From NCBI RefSeq assembly GCF_029525575.1, contig NZ_JAPDIA010000007.1:744001-808000 (forward strand): a stretch of DNA of 64,000 nt, written 5' to 3'. Below, one piece after another: positions 27,914-37,361 of this stretch. How positions within the stretch are numbered: the stretch's first letter is position 1; each line of letters begins with the position of its first letter. The notes beneath the pieces were generated by a model. That model ran no database searches and had not been told where the DNA came from. It was given only the letters and a program-made list of their open reading frames with translations. Both the position numbers and the translations under genes were made by a program. This DNA comes from Cohnella rhizosphaerae. GTDB taxonomy: Bacteria; Bacillota; Bacilli; Paenibacillales; Paenibacillaceae.

Positions 27914-29213
27914 ATGGCGCAAGGACTGAAGGTGGCCGTCATCGGCGGCGGTTCCTCGTATACGCCGGAGATCGTGGAAGGCTTCATTAACCGTTACGAC
28001 CGGCTTCCGATCCGGGAGCTGTGGCTTGTCGACATCGAAGCGGGACGGCGCAAGCTCGAGATCGTGGGGGCGCTCGCGAAGCGCATGGTCGAAAAATCCG
28101 GCCTGCCGATCAGCGTACATCTGACGCTGAACCGGCGCGAGGCGATCGAGGGCGCGGACTTCGTCTCCACGCAGATGCGCGTCGGCTTGCTCGAAGCCCG
28201 CAAGTGGGACGAGCACATTCCGAATTTGCACGGCGTCATCGGGCAGGAGACGACCGGTCCCGGAGGCATGATGAAGGCGCTGCGGACGATTCCCGCCTTG
28301 CTCGACATTTGCCGGGACATCGAAGAGCTGGCCCCGAACGCCTGGCTGCTCAACTTTACCAATCCGGCCGGCATGGTGACCGAGGCGATCCGCCGCTACT
28401 CCAACGTGCGCAGCATCGGCTTGTGCAACGCGCCGATCGGTCTTACCAAATGGCTGACCGCCAAATACGACACGACGCCGTCCCGCATTTACACGGAGTT
28501 CGTCGGGCTCAACCACTTGCATTGGGTGACGCGCATCGAGGTCGACGGCGTCGACCGGCTGCCCGAGCTGCTCGACAATCGGGAAGCGTACAGCGGGAAA
28601 AACGTGCCGGCAAGCGAGTGGGATCCGGACTTCCTGCGTTCGCTGGGCGGACTGCCGTCGTACTATCTCAAATACTTTTACATGACGGACGTCATGCTCG
28701 AGGATCAACTGGCGTCGCTGAAGAGCGGCGGCACGCGCGCCGAGGTCGTGAAGAAGGTCGAAGACGAGCTGTTCGAGCTGTACAAGGATTCTAACCTGCA
28801 GGAAAAGCCGAAGCAGCTGGAAAAACGCGGAGGCGCCTATTACTCGGAGGCGGCGGTCAACCTGATGGAATCTCTTTACGGCGACAAACGCGATATTCAG
28901 ACGCTGAACGTGCCGAACGGCCATACGCTCGATTTTCTCCCGCCGGACGCCTGCATCGAGGTGAACTGCGTCGTGACGGGCCAAGGTCCGCTGGCGCTGC
29001 CGGTGACCCGGGTGCCGGAGCAGGCGAAGGGGCTCATCCATGCCGTGAAAACGTACGAGCGGCTCACGATCCGCGCGGCCGTGGAAGGCGACAGGGACCT
29101 GGCGCTGCAGGCGATGACGGCGCATCCGCTCGTGCCGTCCGTCCGTGTGGCCAAGCAACTGCTGGACGAGATGCTGGAGAAGAACCGTCCTTATCTGCCT
29201 GCTTTTTTTCTAA
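27914..29213 (+). CDS. Family 4 glycosyl hydrolase, 6-phospho-beta-glucosidase-like (one frame error at the end)
   Basis: NAD- and metal-dependent hydrolase cleaving 6-phospho-glycosides by a redox mechanism. The NAD motif is VIGGGSSYTPEIVEGF; further signatures are QMRVGLLEARKWDE, GQETTGPGGM, NFTNPAGMVTEA, GLCNAPIG (metal Cys) and GLNHLHW. As written the frame runs on to 29326 through the terminator. Removing one T from T7 (29203-29209) ends it at YLPAFF with stop 29211-29213, 432 residues, normal for the family. AGGAGGG is seven bases before ATG 27914. Third gene of the LacI operon; the neighbouring kinase could supply phosphorylated sugar. Confidence 0.88.
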
Positions 29214-29233
29214 GAGTCGGCGGCTCAAGCAAG

Positions 29234-29271
29234 AGCCTCCTGTCGCAGCAAGTCTGCGCAGGAGGCTTTTT
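29234..29271 (+). terminator. Rho-independent terminator after the GH4 gene
   Basis: AGCCTCCT (29234-29241) pairs with AGGAGGCT (29260-29267), followed by TTTTT. It lies inside the apparent run-on of the GH4 frame, which supports the corrected stop at 29213. Confidence 0.88.
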
Positions 29272-29464
29272 CGTGCGCGCTGATTACAACCGTAACTTTG
29301 TTCCCCCCAATGCCGCACGATTTTAGGTTTTCGGGAGAGCGCGGTTCTTTTACCATTCATTAACGAAAGCCCTTACATTCTAGGGAGAGAAGGGAGGGAG
29401 GCGTCGGAAAAGGCGGAGTAGCAAGCGGTTACGAGCATTCGATTCTTATGAGGAGGGAACGACA

Positions 29465-31109
29465 TTGATTAAAAAAGTGGTTGGCTTCTTTGGCGGGATT
29501 CATGTGCTTGGCGATCGTCGCGACCGCGATTCCCGCGTTTGCGGCTAACGGTCCGGTCGTGTGGGGCACGTCCGCGACCGTCACGAACATCAACACCTTC
29601 ACGGACGCCGGCACGGACGCGCGCGGTCTCCATCCGGGCACGTTCGGCGCCGAATACCCCCGCATGGTCAAGCTGGCGGACGGCACGTGGCTTGCGGTCG
29701 CCGCCATTTACGACAATAACGGTTATACCAAAGTATCCTGGGGCGGCACCCGGCTGCAGGTGTTCCGCAGCACGGACAATTGCCGGACGTGGACGCTCGC
29801 CGCCACGCTATGGGAGGACGGCCGCGATCTGGACAACGGCCAGCTGCTCCAACTGCCGAACGGAGACATCCTGCTCGCGATGCGCTCGGTCCGCTGGCAG
29901 GAATCGTACCAGCTTCGCGTGTACAAGAGCACCAATGGCGGTACAGGCTGGAGCTACCTGAGCACGATCGATCAAAATAACGGCGCGCCCGGCGCGCTGG
30001 GCAATCCCGACAAGGGCGTGTACGAACCGCACATGCAGCTGCTGGACAACGGCTCGGTCGCCGTCATGTACGCGAACGAGAAGCACGTGACGGAGAGTCC
30101 GTCCTACAGCCAGATCATTTCCGAAAAGATCTCGACGAACGGCGGCGCATCCTGGGGCAGCGAGATTTACGTAGCCTGGGACCCCTCGAACGCGGGAGCG
30201 CGTCCCGGCATGCCCGTGTGGACGAAGATGACGAACGGGCAGTACATCGTCTCCTATGAGGTGTGCGGCACGCAAAACTGCCGGATCTTCACCAAGAAAA
30301 GCGCGGACGGGACGACCTGGGCCAGCGGCATCGGCACGATGGTATCGACGAACCAGCAAGGCGGGCCTTATCTGCTGTCGCTGACCGACGGAAGACTTGT
30401 TCTTACCTCCAATTCCAACGTCCTGTCGCTGAGCAACGATTTCGGCAATACCTGGTACAACAACGACGTCCCTGCCTTCGGCAATACGCTGTGGGGCGCG
30501 CTCTACCAGACGGGGACGAACGAGATTGCGATGATCGACTCCGTCGACCGCAGCGTGGGCGGGCATAACATTCAGGTCCGGTTCGGCGCGCTGACGGGCT
30601 CCTACGCGAACGACTTCGCGGCCAACGACAACGGCTGGGTCAAGTACGGCGGCACCTGGAACGTGGGCGGCGGCACGTATAACGTGACTTCCGCCAATGC
30701 CGACAAAGCGCTGCTGACGCCGTATCCGTCGAAGGCAAGCTATACGTTGGAAGGCGACATCAAGCTGAACAACGCCGGTCAGGCCAGTCTCGTATTTAAC
30801 GTGACCAATCCGGGCAACGGCCCCGACGCGCAGTCGGGCTATGCGGCGGGCATCAATTCGGACGGCGTCATCTTCCTGGGCCGCTTTAACAACAACTGGA
30901 CGGCGCTGCAGACGCTTAATACGGCGATCGCGACCAACACATGGTACCACATGAAGGTGACCGTGAACGCCGGCACCATTCGCGTCTACGTTGGCGACAT
31001 GGCGACACCGAAGCTCACCGCGACGGACTCGACCTTCACCGCGGGCACGATCGGCGTGCGCGGCGGTTTCAACAACAGCGTCAGCTTCGACAATATCAAT
31101 CTGTACTGA
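29465..31109 (+). CDS. Secreted sialidase/BNR-repeat protein with C-terminal LamG-like domain (one frame error)
   Basis: About 547 residues after correction. The start is TTG 29465 with AGGAGGG seven bases upstream. The frame breaks in A6 (29471-29476); with five A the N-terminus reads MIKKWLASLAGFMCLAIVAT and then AIPAFA, a complete signal peptide. The body is a sialidase-type beta-propeller with several Asp boxes: STDNCRTWTL, STNGGTGWSY, STNGGASWGS, SNDFGNTWYN. The last ~170 residues (YANDFAANDNGWVKYGGTW... FDNINLY) form a concanavalin/LamG-like carbohydrate-binding domain. Probably an exo-glycosidase or glycan-binding protein; sialic-acid specificity is not established. Confidence 0.83.
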
Positions 31110-31146
31110 TTGGCCGGATTAAACGGTAAATTTCCGGCATTCGAGC

Positions 31147-31188
31147 AAAGCCGTTCCCGGTCGTTTCAGGCCTGGGGACGGCTTTTTG
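31147..31188 (+). terminator. Rho-independent terminator after the sialidase-like gene
   Basis: AAAGCCGTTCCC (31147-31158) pairs with GGGGACGGCTTT from 31174, with one wobble, followed by a T-run. Confidence 0.82.
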
Positions 31189-31225
31189 TGCCTGGGAGAG
31201 GGCATCGCTATCGTTTCGGAACGGG

Positions 31226-31458
31226 GTAACACGGAAAAACCGCGCGATTCCCGTAGTAAGTGCCGATCGGTAGCAGAGTAATACGGAATAACCGTGCAAC
31301 TCCCGTAGTAGGTGCCGATCGGTAGCGAAGTAACATGGAAAAACCGCGCAATTCCCGTAGTAAGTGCCGATCGGTAGCAGAGTAACATGGAAAAACCGCG
31401 CAATTCCCGTAGTAAGTGCCGATCGATAGCAGAGTAACACGGAATAACCGTGCAACTC
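31226..31458. repeat. 52-bp tandem array A (about 4.5 copies)
   Basis: Copies begin at 31226, 31278, 31330, 31382 and, partial, 31434, each opening GTAACACGG or GTAACATGG and containing CCCGTAGTAAGTGCCGATCG. Exact 52-bp period with no spacers. It abuts array B, which has the same period. Confidence 0.9.
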
Positions 31459-31978
31459 CATGCCGATAAGCGCCAAAAGGCACTAACGCCGCCCCTGCGA
31501 CGCTCGAAAAGGTGCCGATAAGCGCCAAAAGGCACTAACGCCGCCTCTGCGACGCCCGAAAAGGTGCAGATAAGCGCCAAAAGGCACTAACGCCGCATCT
31601 GCAACGCCCGAAAAGGTGCCGATAAGCGCCAAAAGGCACTAACGCCGCCCCTGTAACGCCCGAAAAGGTGCCGATAAGCGCCAAAAGGCACTAACGCCGC
31701 CCCTGCGACGCCCGAAAAGGTGCCGATAAGCGCTAAAAGGCACTAACGCCGCCCCTACGACGCCCGAAAAGGTGCCGATAAGCGCCAAAAGGCACTAACG
31801 CCGCCCCTGTAACGCCCGAAAAGGTGCCGATAAGCGCCAAAAGGCACTAACGCCGCCCCTGTAACGCCCGAAAAGGTGCCGATAAGCGCCAAAAGGCACT
31901 AACGCCGCCTCTGCGACGCCCGAAAAGGTGCCGATAAGCGCCAAAAGGCACTAACGCCGCCCCTGCGACGCTCGAAAA
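31459..31978. repeat. 52-bp tandem array B (ten copies)
   Basis: Copies at 31459, 31511, 31563, 31615, 31667, 31719, 31771, 31823, 31875 and 31927. Each contains GTGCCGATAAGCGCCAAAAG then GCACTAACGCCGCC, ending CGCCCGAAAA or CGCTCGAAAA. GTGCC and GGCAC inside each unit can pair. There are few substitutions between copies and no spacers, so it is not a CRISPR. The rest of the gap to 32309 holds nothing I recognise. Confidence 0.92.
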
Positions 31979-32309
31979 TATGCGGATCATCAGCGACGAC
32001 TTTTCCCGAACGGCTTTCTTTTGCGCCTCGCCCGAAGGTTGCCCCCCCTGCCCCTCGCCCAAAGCTTGCGCAGTCCTGCCCCCCGACCTAGGGTTTCGCA
32101 TCCCCACGCCCGACCGTAATTTTCGCCACCAACCTTAACATTGTCCACCCCGCCTTGCCGGAACCGCCGGCAACATCTGTATTTTGTCGCATCAGGAGCG
32201 GCTGATCGTCGGTTCATCGCATGCCTCGCCGCAGTTAAAGTTAAGCATGAAGAAAGCACTTACAACGAGGCTTTCTCGGCACGCATCTCTCATAAAGGTG
32301 GGCTCATAC

Positions 32310-33650
32310 GTGAAAATGAAAAAGAAATCCGCGACGCTCCTGACGACGGGCATGGCGCTGACGCTGGCGCTGGCCGGCTGCGGCAACGGCAGCAACAATA
32401 ACAACGCAGCATCGTCCGCGCCGGCGAGCGGCAGCGCATCCGCGCCGGCATCCAGCCAGGCCGCAAGCACGGGCAACGGAGGCAGCGCCGTCGAGATCAC
32501 GTTCTGGAACATGTTCGGCGGCGGCGAGGGCGACTTCGTCGACCAGATTATCAAGGGCTTCAACGATTCGCAAAAGGAAGTCGTCGTCAAGCAGCTTCGC
32601 CTGGAGTCCAACGAGTATTACGCCAAGCTCGGCACGGCGCTCTCCTCGGGCAAGGGACCGGATGTCGCGGTGGCGCACGTGGACCGCATCTCGCCGTTCG
32701 TGAAGGCGAAGCAGATCGTACCGGTCGACGACCTGGCCTCCAAGGTCGGCTTAGATCTGTCGCAGATCACGGCGTCCAACCTGCAGAGCGTCACGTACGA
32801 CGGCAAGCCCTACGCCGTGCCGCTCGACACGCACTTCCATATGTTCTACTACAACAAGGACCTGCTGAAAAAGGCGGACCTGCTGAACGAAGACGGCACG
32901 CCGAAACTGGGCGAGATGACGCCGGAAGGATTCGAGAAGACGCTTGCGCAAATTCAATCCAAGGTGCCGGACATTCAGGCGCTGGCGGTCAATACGCCTT
33001 ATTTCCAGGAGCCGTTCCTGAACTTGTACTACGAGGCGGGCGGAGACATCCTGAACGCCGACATGACGAAGGCCGCGATCAACAACGACAAGGCGCTGTC
33101 GGTGCTGAAGTTCTACATGGACGTCTACAAAAACAAATATGCCGACCTGAACGATAAAAATCCGTGGGACAGCTTCAGCAACGGCAAGGCGGCCTTCTGG
33201 TTCGGCGGCGTCTGGGAAGCGGGCGTGCTGCTCGGCGACGCCTCCAAAAACATCGGCGCGATGCCGTTGCCGCCGATCTTCGGCAGCCAGACGCATTGGG
33301 CCAGCTCGCACCTGCTCGTCGTTCCTTCCTACGTGTCGGCGGAGAAGCAGGAGGCGTCCGCGAAGTTCATGAAGTATTTCTCCGAAGTCGGAGGCTCGAC
33401 CTGGGGCAAAGCGGGCCATGTGCCGGCCAACGCCAATGTCACGGCGAGCGACGAATACAAGAGCCTGCCGTACCGCGACCAGTTCATCGAAGCGCAGAAG
33501 ACGGTCAAGTTCGCGCCGCAGACGGATAAATACACGACGATCGTCACGACGATCGCGGAGTCGCTCCAGAACATCATCTTCGGCAGCGAATCGCCGGAGG
33601 ACGGACTGAAGGACATGGAAAAGCAGATTAACGAAGTGCTGGACAACTAA
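32310..33650 (+). CDS. Extracellular sugar-binding lipoprotein (family 1), paralogue 1
   Basis: 446 residues. Lipoprotein signal with lipobox LALAGCG, then Ser/Ala/Asn-rich linker. Mature part: TFWNMFGGGEGDFVDQII, VKQLRLESNEYYAKLGTALS, GPDVAVAHVDR, YYNKDLLKKADLL, FWFGGVWEAGVL. GTG 32310 is chosen because AAAGGTGG is about ten bases upstream; ATG 32316 is further away. First gene of the transporter/two-component cluster. It is closely similar to the lipoprotein at 39013. Confidence 0.9.
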   Translation: MKMKKKSATLLTTGMALTLALAGCGNGSNNNNAASSAPASGSASAPASSQAASTGNGGSAVEITFWNMFGGGEGDFVDQIIKGFNDSQKEVVVKQLRLESNEYYAKLGTALSSGKGPDVAVAHVDRISPFVKAKQIVPVDDLASKVGLDLSQITASNLQSVTYDGKPYAVPLDTHFHMFYYNKDLLKKADLLNEDGTPKLGEMTPEGFEKTLAQIQSKVPDIQALAVNTPYFQEPFLNLYYEAGGDILNADMTKAAINNDKALSVLKFYMDVYKNKYADLNDKNPWDSFSNGKAAFWFGGVWEAGVLLGDASKNIGAMPLPPIFGSQTHWASSHLLVVPSYVSAEKQEASAKFMKYFSEVGGSTWGKAGHVPANANVTASDEYKSLPYRDQFIEAQKTVKFAPQTDKYTTIVTTIAESLQNIIFGSESPEDGLKDMEKQINEVLDN

Positions 33651-33743
33651 AGAGCAAAGGCGGAGAGGAACCGGCATGGCGCGGACGCGTCTGCGGGCTA
33701 CTCTCCCGCTTCATAGCAAGCCTGCATACGAGGAGAATGGCGA

Positions 33744-34664
33744 ATGGAGACGCAAATCACCGGACGCAGGGCTGCCGCGGCTTTGCGAAGACGCGAGCCG
33801 CTGCGCCTGCGTACCGAATTGAAGGCCGTATTGTATTTGGTTCCTTTTCTGATTCCTTTTGCCGTATTTTATTTGTGGCCGGTCTGCCGCGGCATATGGA
33901 TGAGCCTGCACGTCTGGGGCATACGGGGAATGGAGAAGTACGTCGGCATCGCGAACTACGATAAAATTTTCAACAACCCCGATTTTTACGTCTACTTGTG
34001 GCATTCCTTTTACTTCGTGCTGCTGTGCACGCCTACCGTCATCGCGCTAGGGCTGATTCTCGCCCTCCTCATCAACGAGCGCATTTGGTTCCGAACGGCG
34101 ATCCGCTCCGCCTTTTTCCTGCCCTACGTCCTCTCCGTATCGGTCATCAGCTTCATCTGGCTGCATCTGTTCGACGCGAAAAACGGTCCGGTCAACGCCC
34201 TGCTCGGCTTGCTGGGCGCAGGCGAGCTTAACTGGCTGACCGACCGCGGGCTCGTCTGGTGGGCGATCACGATCGTGACGGACTGGTGGACCGTCGGGTT
34301 CGTCATGGTCCTGTTTCTGGCCGGCCTTCAGGAGATTCCACCCGATCATTACGAAGCGGCCAAGATCGATGGGGCAGGCGCCTGGCAGCGGTTCCGCCAT
34401 ATCACGATGCCCGGCCTGTCGAGCGTCATGAAAATCCAGATTTTCTACCAGGTCATCGGCAGCCTCAAGCTGTTCGGCCAGGTGCAGATCATGACGGGCG
34501 GCGGACCCGGCGATTCGACGAATACGATGATCCGCTACATCTACGTGACCGGCTTCAAGAAGGACATGTTCGGACTCGCTTCCGCGCAGTCGATCGTCTT
34601 CTGCGTCATCATGCTGATGATCGCCGCGATCCAGTTTAAATTGACCGACCGGAAAGACGGATGA
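33744..34664 (+). CDS. Carbohydrate ABC transporter permease, MalF/UgpA type
   Basis: 306 residues with about six membrane helices (VLYLVPFLIPFAVFYLWPV at the N-terminus). The EAA loop is HYEAAKIDGAGAWQRFRHI. GAGGAG lies eight bases before ATG 33744. It follows the binding lipoprotein by 93 bases and precedes the second permease by 12. No ATPase in the cluster. Confidence 0.92.
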   Translation: METQITGRRAAAALRRREPLRLRTELKAVLYLVPFLIPFAVFYLWPVCRGIWMSLHVWGIRGMEKYVGIANYDKIFNNPDFYVYLWHSFYFVLLCTPTVIALGLILALLINERIWFRTAIRSAFFLPYVLSVSVISFIWLHLFDAKNGPVNALLGLLGAGELNWLTDRGLVWWAITIVTDWWTVGFVMVLFLAGLQEIPPDHYEAAKIDGAGAWQRFRHITMPGLSSVMKIQIFYQVIGSLKLFGQVQIMTGGGPGDSTNTMIRYIYVTGFKKDMFGLASAQSIVFCVIMLMIAAIQFKLTDRKDG

Positions 34665-34676
34665 GGAGAGATTCGC

Positions 34677-35489
34677 ATGAAAAGGTGGCTTTTGAATATC
34701 GCGGCGGCGCTGCTGGCGCTGCTGTTCGTTTTTCCGCTCGTCTGGATGCTGCTCGTCTCGCTGAAGCCCGACGGCGCGACCGTGTATTCGCTGTCCGATT
34801 GGGTGGACTGGTCGGGCCTGAACGCCGACAACTACATGAAGGTCATTCGCGATTCGCAAATTTTGCGCTGGACGTGGAACAGCGTCGTCATCGGCTTTCT
34901 TACGACGATCATCGCCGTGTTGTTCAGCTCGCTCGCGGCCTTCTCGTTTTCCAAGCTTCCCTTTAAGACGCGCGGCATTTTCTTCGTCCTGATCGCGTCC
35001 GGACTGCTCATCCCGACGGAGGCCATCCTGATCCCGCTCTACGAGACCGCGCTTCATCTCAAGCTCATCGACAATATATGGGCGATCATCCTGCCGGGCC
35101 TGACCAATCCGATCGGCATCCTGCTGCTCAAGCAGTTTATGGACGGCGTGCCCCGGGATTACCTGGAGGCCGCGCAGATCGACGGCAGCCGCAGCTTCGG
35201 GCTGTGGTGGCGCGTGTGTCTGCCGTTGACGCGTTCGGCGATGATCTCCGTCGGCATCTTCTATTTCATTTTATCGTGGAACAACTTCCTATGGCCGTAT
35301 CTGTCGATCACCTCGGCGGAAAATATGATTCTCTCGGCAGGGCTGCCGACCTTCCTGTCGAATAATACGATGTCCCTGAACCTGATCATGGCGGCCAGCG
35401 CGATCGCGGCGATCCCGACCATCCTCGTATTCGTGCTGCTGCAGCGGCACATCGTGCAAGGGGTATCCATGTCCGGCGTGAAGGGATAA
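34677..35489 (+). CDS. Carbohydrate ABC transporter permease, MalG/UgpE type
   Basis: 270 residues, six helices. EAA loop DYLEAAQIDGSRSFGLWWRV; C-terminus QGVSMSGVKG is typical. GAGGAGAG lies seven bases before ATG 34677. With the preceding permease it forms the importer channel, which needs a shared MsmX-type ATPase from elsewhere. Confidence 0.92.
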   Translation: MKRWLLNIAAALLALLFVFPLVWMLLVSLKPDGATVYSLSDWVDWSGLNADNYMKVIRDSQILRWTWNSVVIGFLTTIIAVLFSSLAAFSFSKLPFKTRGIFFVLIASGLLIPTEAILIPLYETALHLKLIDNIWAIILPGLTNPIGILLLKQFMDGVPRDYLEAAQIDGSRSFGLWWRVCLPLTRSAMISVGIFYFILSWNNFLWPYLSITSAENMILSAGLPTFLSNNTMSLNLIMAASAIAAIPTILVFVLLQRHIVQGVSMSGVKG

Positions 35490-35512
35490 TCGCAAGAGAA
35501 GAGGCTGGAGGC

Positions 35513-37347
35513 ATGAACCTTGAACCCGAAGCGCCTCTCCGGAGACGCGTTTGGCCGCCGATACGCATATGGAAAAGCAGCATGCGCGCCAAGTGGATGC
35601 TGCTTTTATTTCTGTTCTCTTTGACGCCGCTCGTGGTCATGGGGATTATTTCGTTTTCGATCTCCAGATCGACGATCAACGAGAAGGCGACCGAATATTC
35701 CGAGCATCTTCTCGATCAGACCGCCGACAATCTGGACACGCGCCTTGGCATCTACAAGGAAATGATGATGCAGGTGCTGGGCAACGCGGAGATCGTCTCG
35801 ATGCTGCGCAAGCTGAGCGATGCCGATCCGGCGCAGTACGACCTCGACAGCCTGTCGCTCACCACGAAGCTGTCCACGATCGTGGCGATCAACCAGGACG
35901 TGCAATCGATTTCGTTCATATCCGACCGGCACTATATCAAAGGGATCTACCGCTGGAGCGAGCGTACGGAAAAAGAGTCGCGCCCCTTCCTTCGGACGCT
36001 GGACGACGGCGATTTCCACTGGTATCCGACGCGGTACGGCACCTACGTGGACAGTCTGAATTCGCAGAGCACGTACGTCTTTTCGCTGGCCAAGCAGCTC
36101 TATAAAATATCGGACGGCAGCCCGCTCGGCATCGCCGCGGTGCTCGACATTCGCGAGGACGTCATCAAGGAGCTCGTCTCCAAGGCCGCGAGCAACAACC
36201 GGGACCTGCAGAGCTTCATCGTCGACGGCGGCGGCCGGCTCGTCTCCTATCCGGACAGCGCGATGATCGGGCGATCCGTGTCCGAGGTGCTCGGCGAGCG
36301 GGGCTACGCGCAGATCGCGGGAGCGGGCGCCGGGGAGCTGAAGTTTCCGCTGAAGTACGGGGGGCGACAAGCTGATCGTCAACGTCAAAAAAGCTCGCGA
36401 CAAACGACTGGATGGTCGTCAACGTCATTTCCAAGTCCGCGCTGTACCAGGATTCCGACAGGCTCCTGCAGATTATATTGCTAATCGCCCTGTTCTGCAT
36501 CGCCTTCTCGATCATCGCGGCGATCGTGCTCGCCGGCTCGATCACGAAGCCGATCCTCAAGATGATTCGGCTCATGAAGCGCGTCATGGACGGCGAACTG
36601 TCCACGCGCTACCAGACGAAGCGCAGGTACGACGAGTTCGACGAACTGGGCGGCAACTTCAATGCGATGGTCGCGCGGATCGACGAGCTGCTGAACGCCG
36701 TCTATGTCGAGCAGGATCAGAAGCGGGTGGCGGAGCTGAAGGCGCTGCAAGCGCAAATCAACCCGCATTTCCTGTATAATACGCTTGATATCATCAAGTG
36801 GACGGCATTGATTCAAAAGGCGAACCACGCGGCGGAGATGGTCAGCCTGCTGTCCCGGCTTCTCCGCATCAGTCTCGGCAAGGGCGAGGAGACGGTGACC
36901 GTCGAGGAGGAAATCGAGCATGTCCGCTGCTACCTCGGCATCCAGCAGTTCCGCTTCAACTTCAACATCGAGACGTCGGTCGAGATGGCCGAGGAGGTCC
37001 GGCTCCTCCGCACGCCGAAGCTCATCTTGCAGCCGCTGATCGAGAACGCGATCCTGCACGCCTTCGAGGGCCGCGAGAGCGGCGGCCGGATCGAGATCGC
37101 GTGCGCCCGCGAGCCGGGCGGCGGCATCCGGTTCGAGATCGCGGACAACGGCGTCGGCATGGACCCGAAGGCGGCGCAGCGAATGCTCGAGCAGCCGGGG
37201 GGCGGCAAGGACAAGCCGGGCGGGATCGGCCTGGCCAACGTCGACGAGCGGATCAAGCTCATCTGCGGGCAGGGATACGGCATCCGGATACAGAGCGAGC
37301 TCGGCGCGGGCACGCGCATCCGGATTCGGCTGCCCTTGATGACCTAA
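35513..37347 (+). CDS. Sensor histidine kinase, YesM type (two frame errors)
   Basis: 610 residues after correction. Helix 1 (WMLLLFLFSLTPLVVMGIISF), extracellular dCache-like sensor, helix 2 (IILLIALFCIAFSIIAAIVLAG), HAMP, His_kinase domain with ALQAQINPHFLYNTLDIIKW (phospho-acceptor His), N box QPLIENAILHAF and ADNGVGMD. Two breaks lie 23 bases apart: G6 (36359-36364) and A6 (36387-36392). Removing one base in each gives KYGGDKLIVNVKKLATNDWM. It senses an extracellular signal, probably the sugar of the linked importer, and pairs with the regulator 14 bases downstream. Confidence 0.9.
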
Positions 37348-37361
37348 GAGGGAGGGAGCGC

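Noticed and set aside
31226..31978. Possible CRISPR array
   Set aside because: Repeats are contiguous at a strict 52-bp period with no unique spacers and no cas genes nearby.
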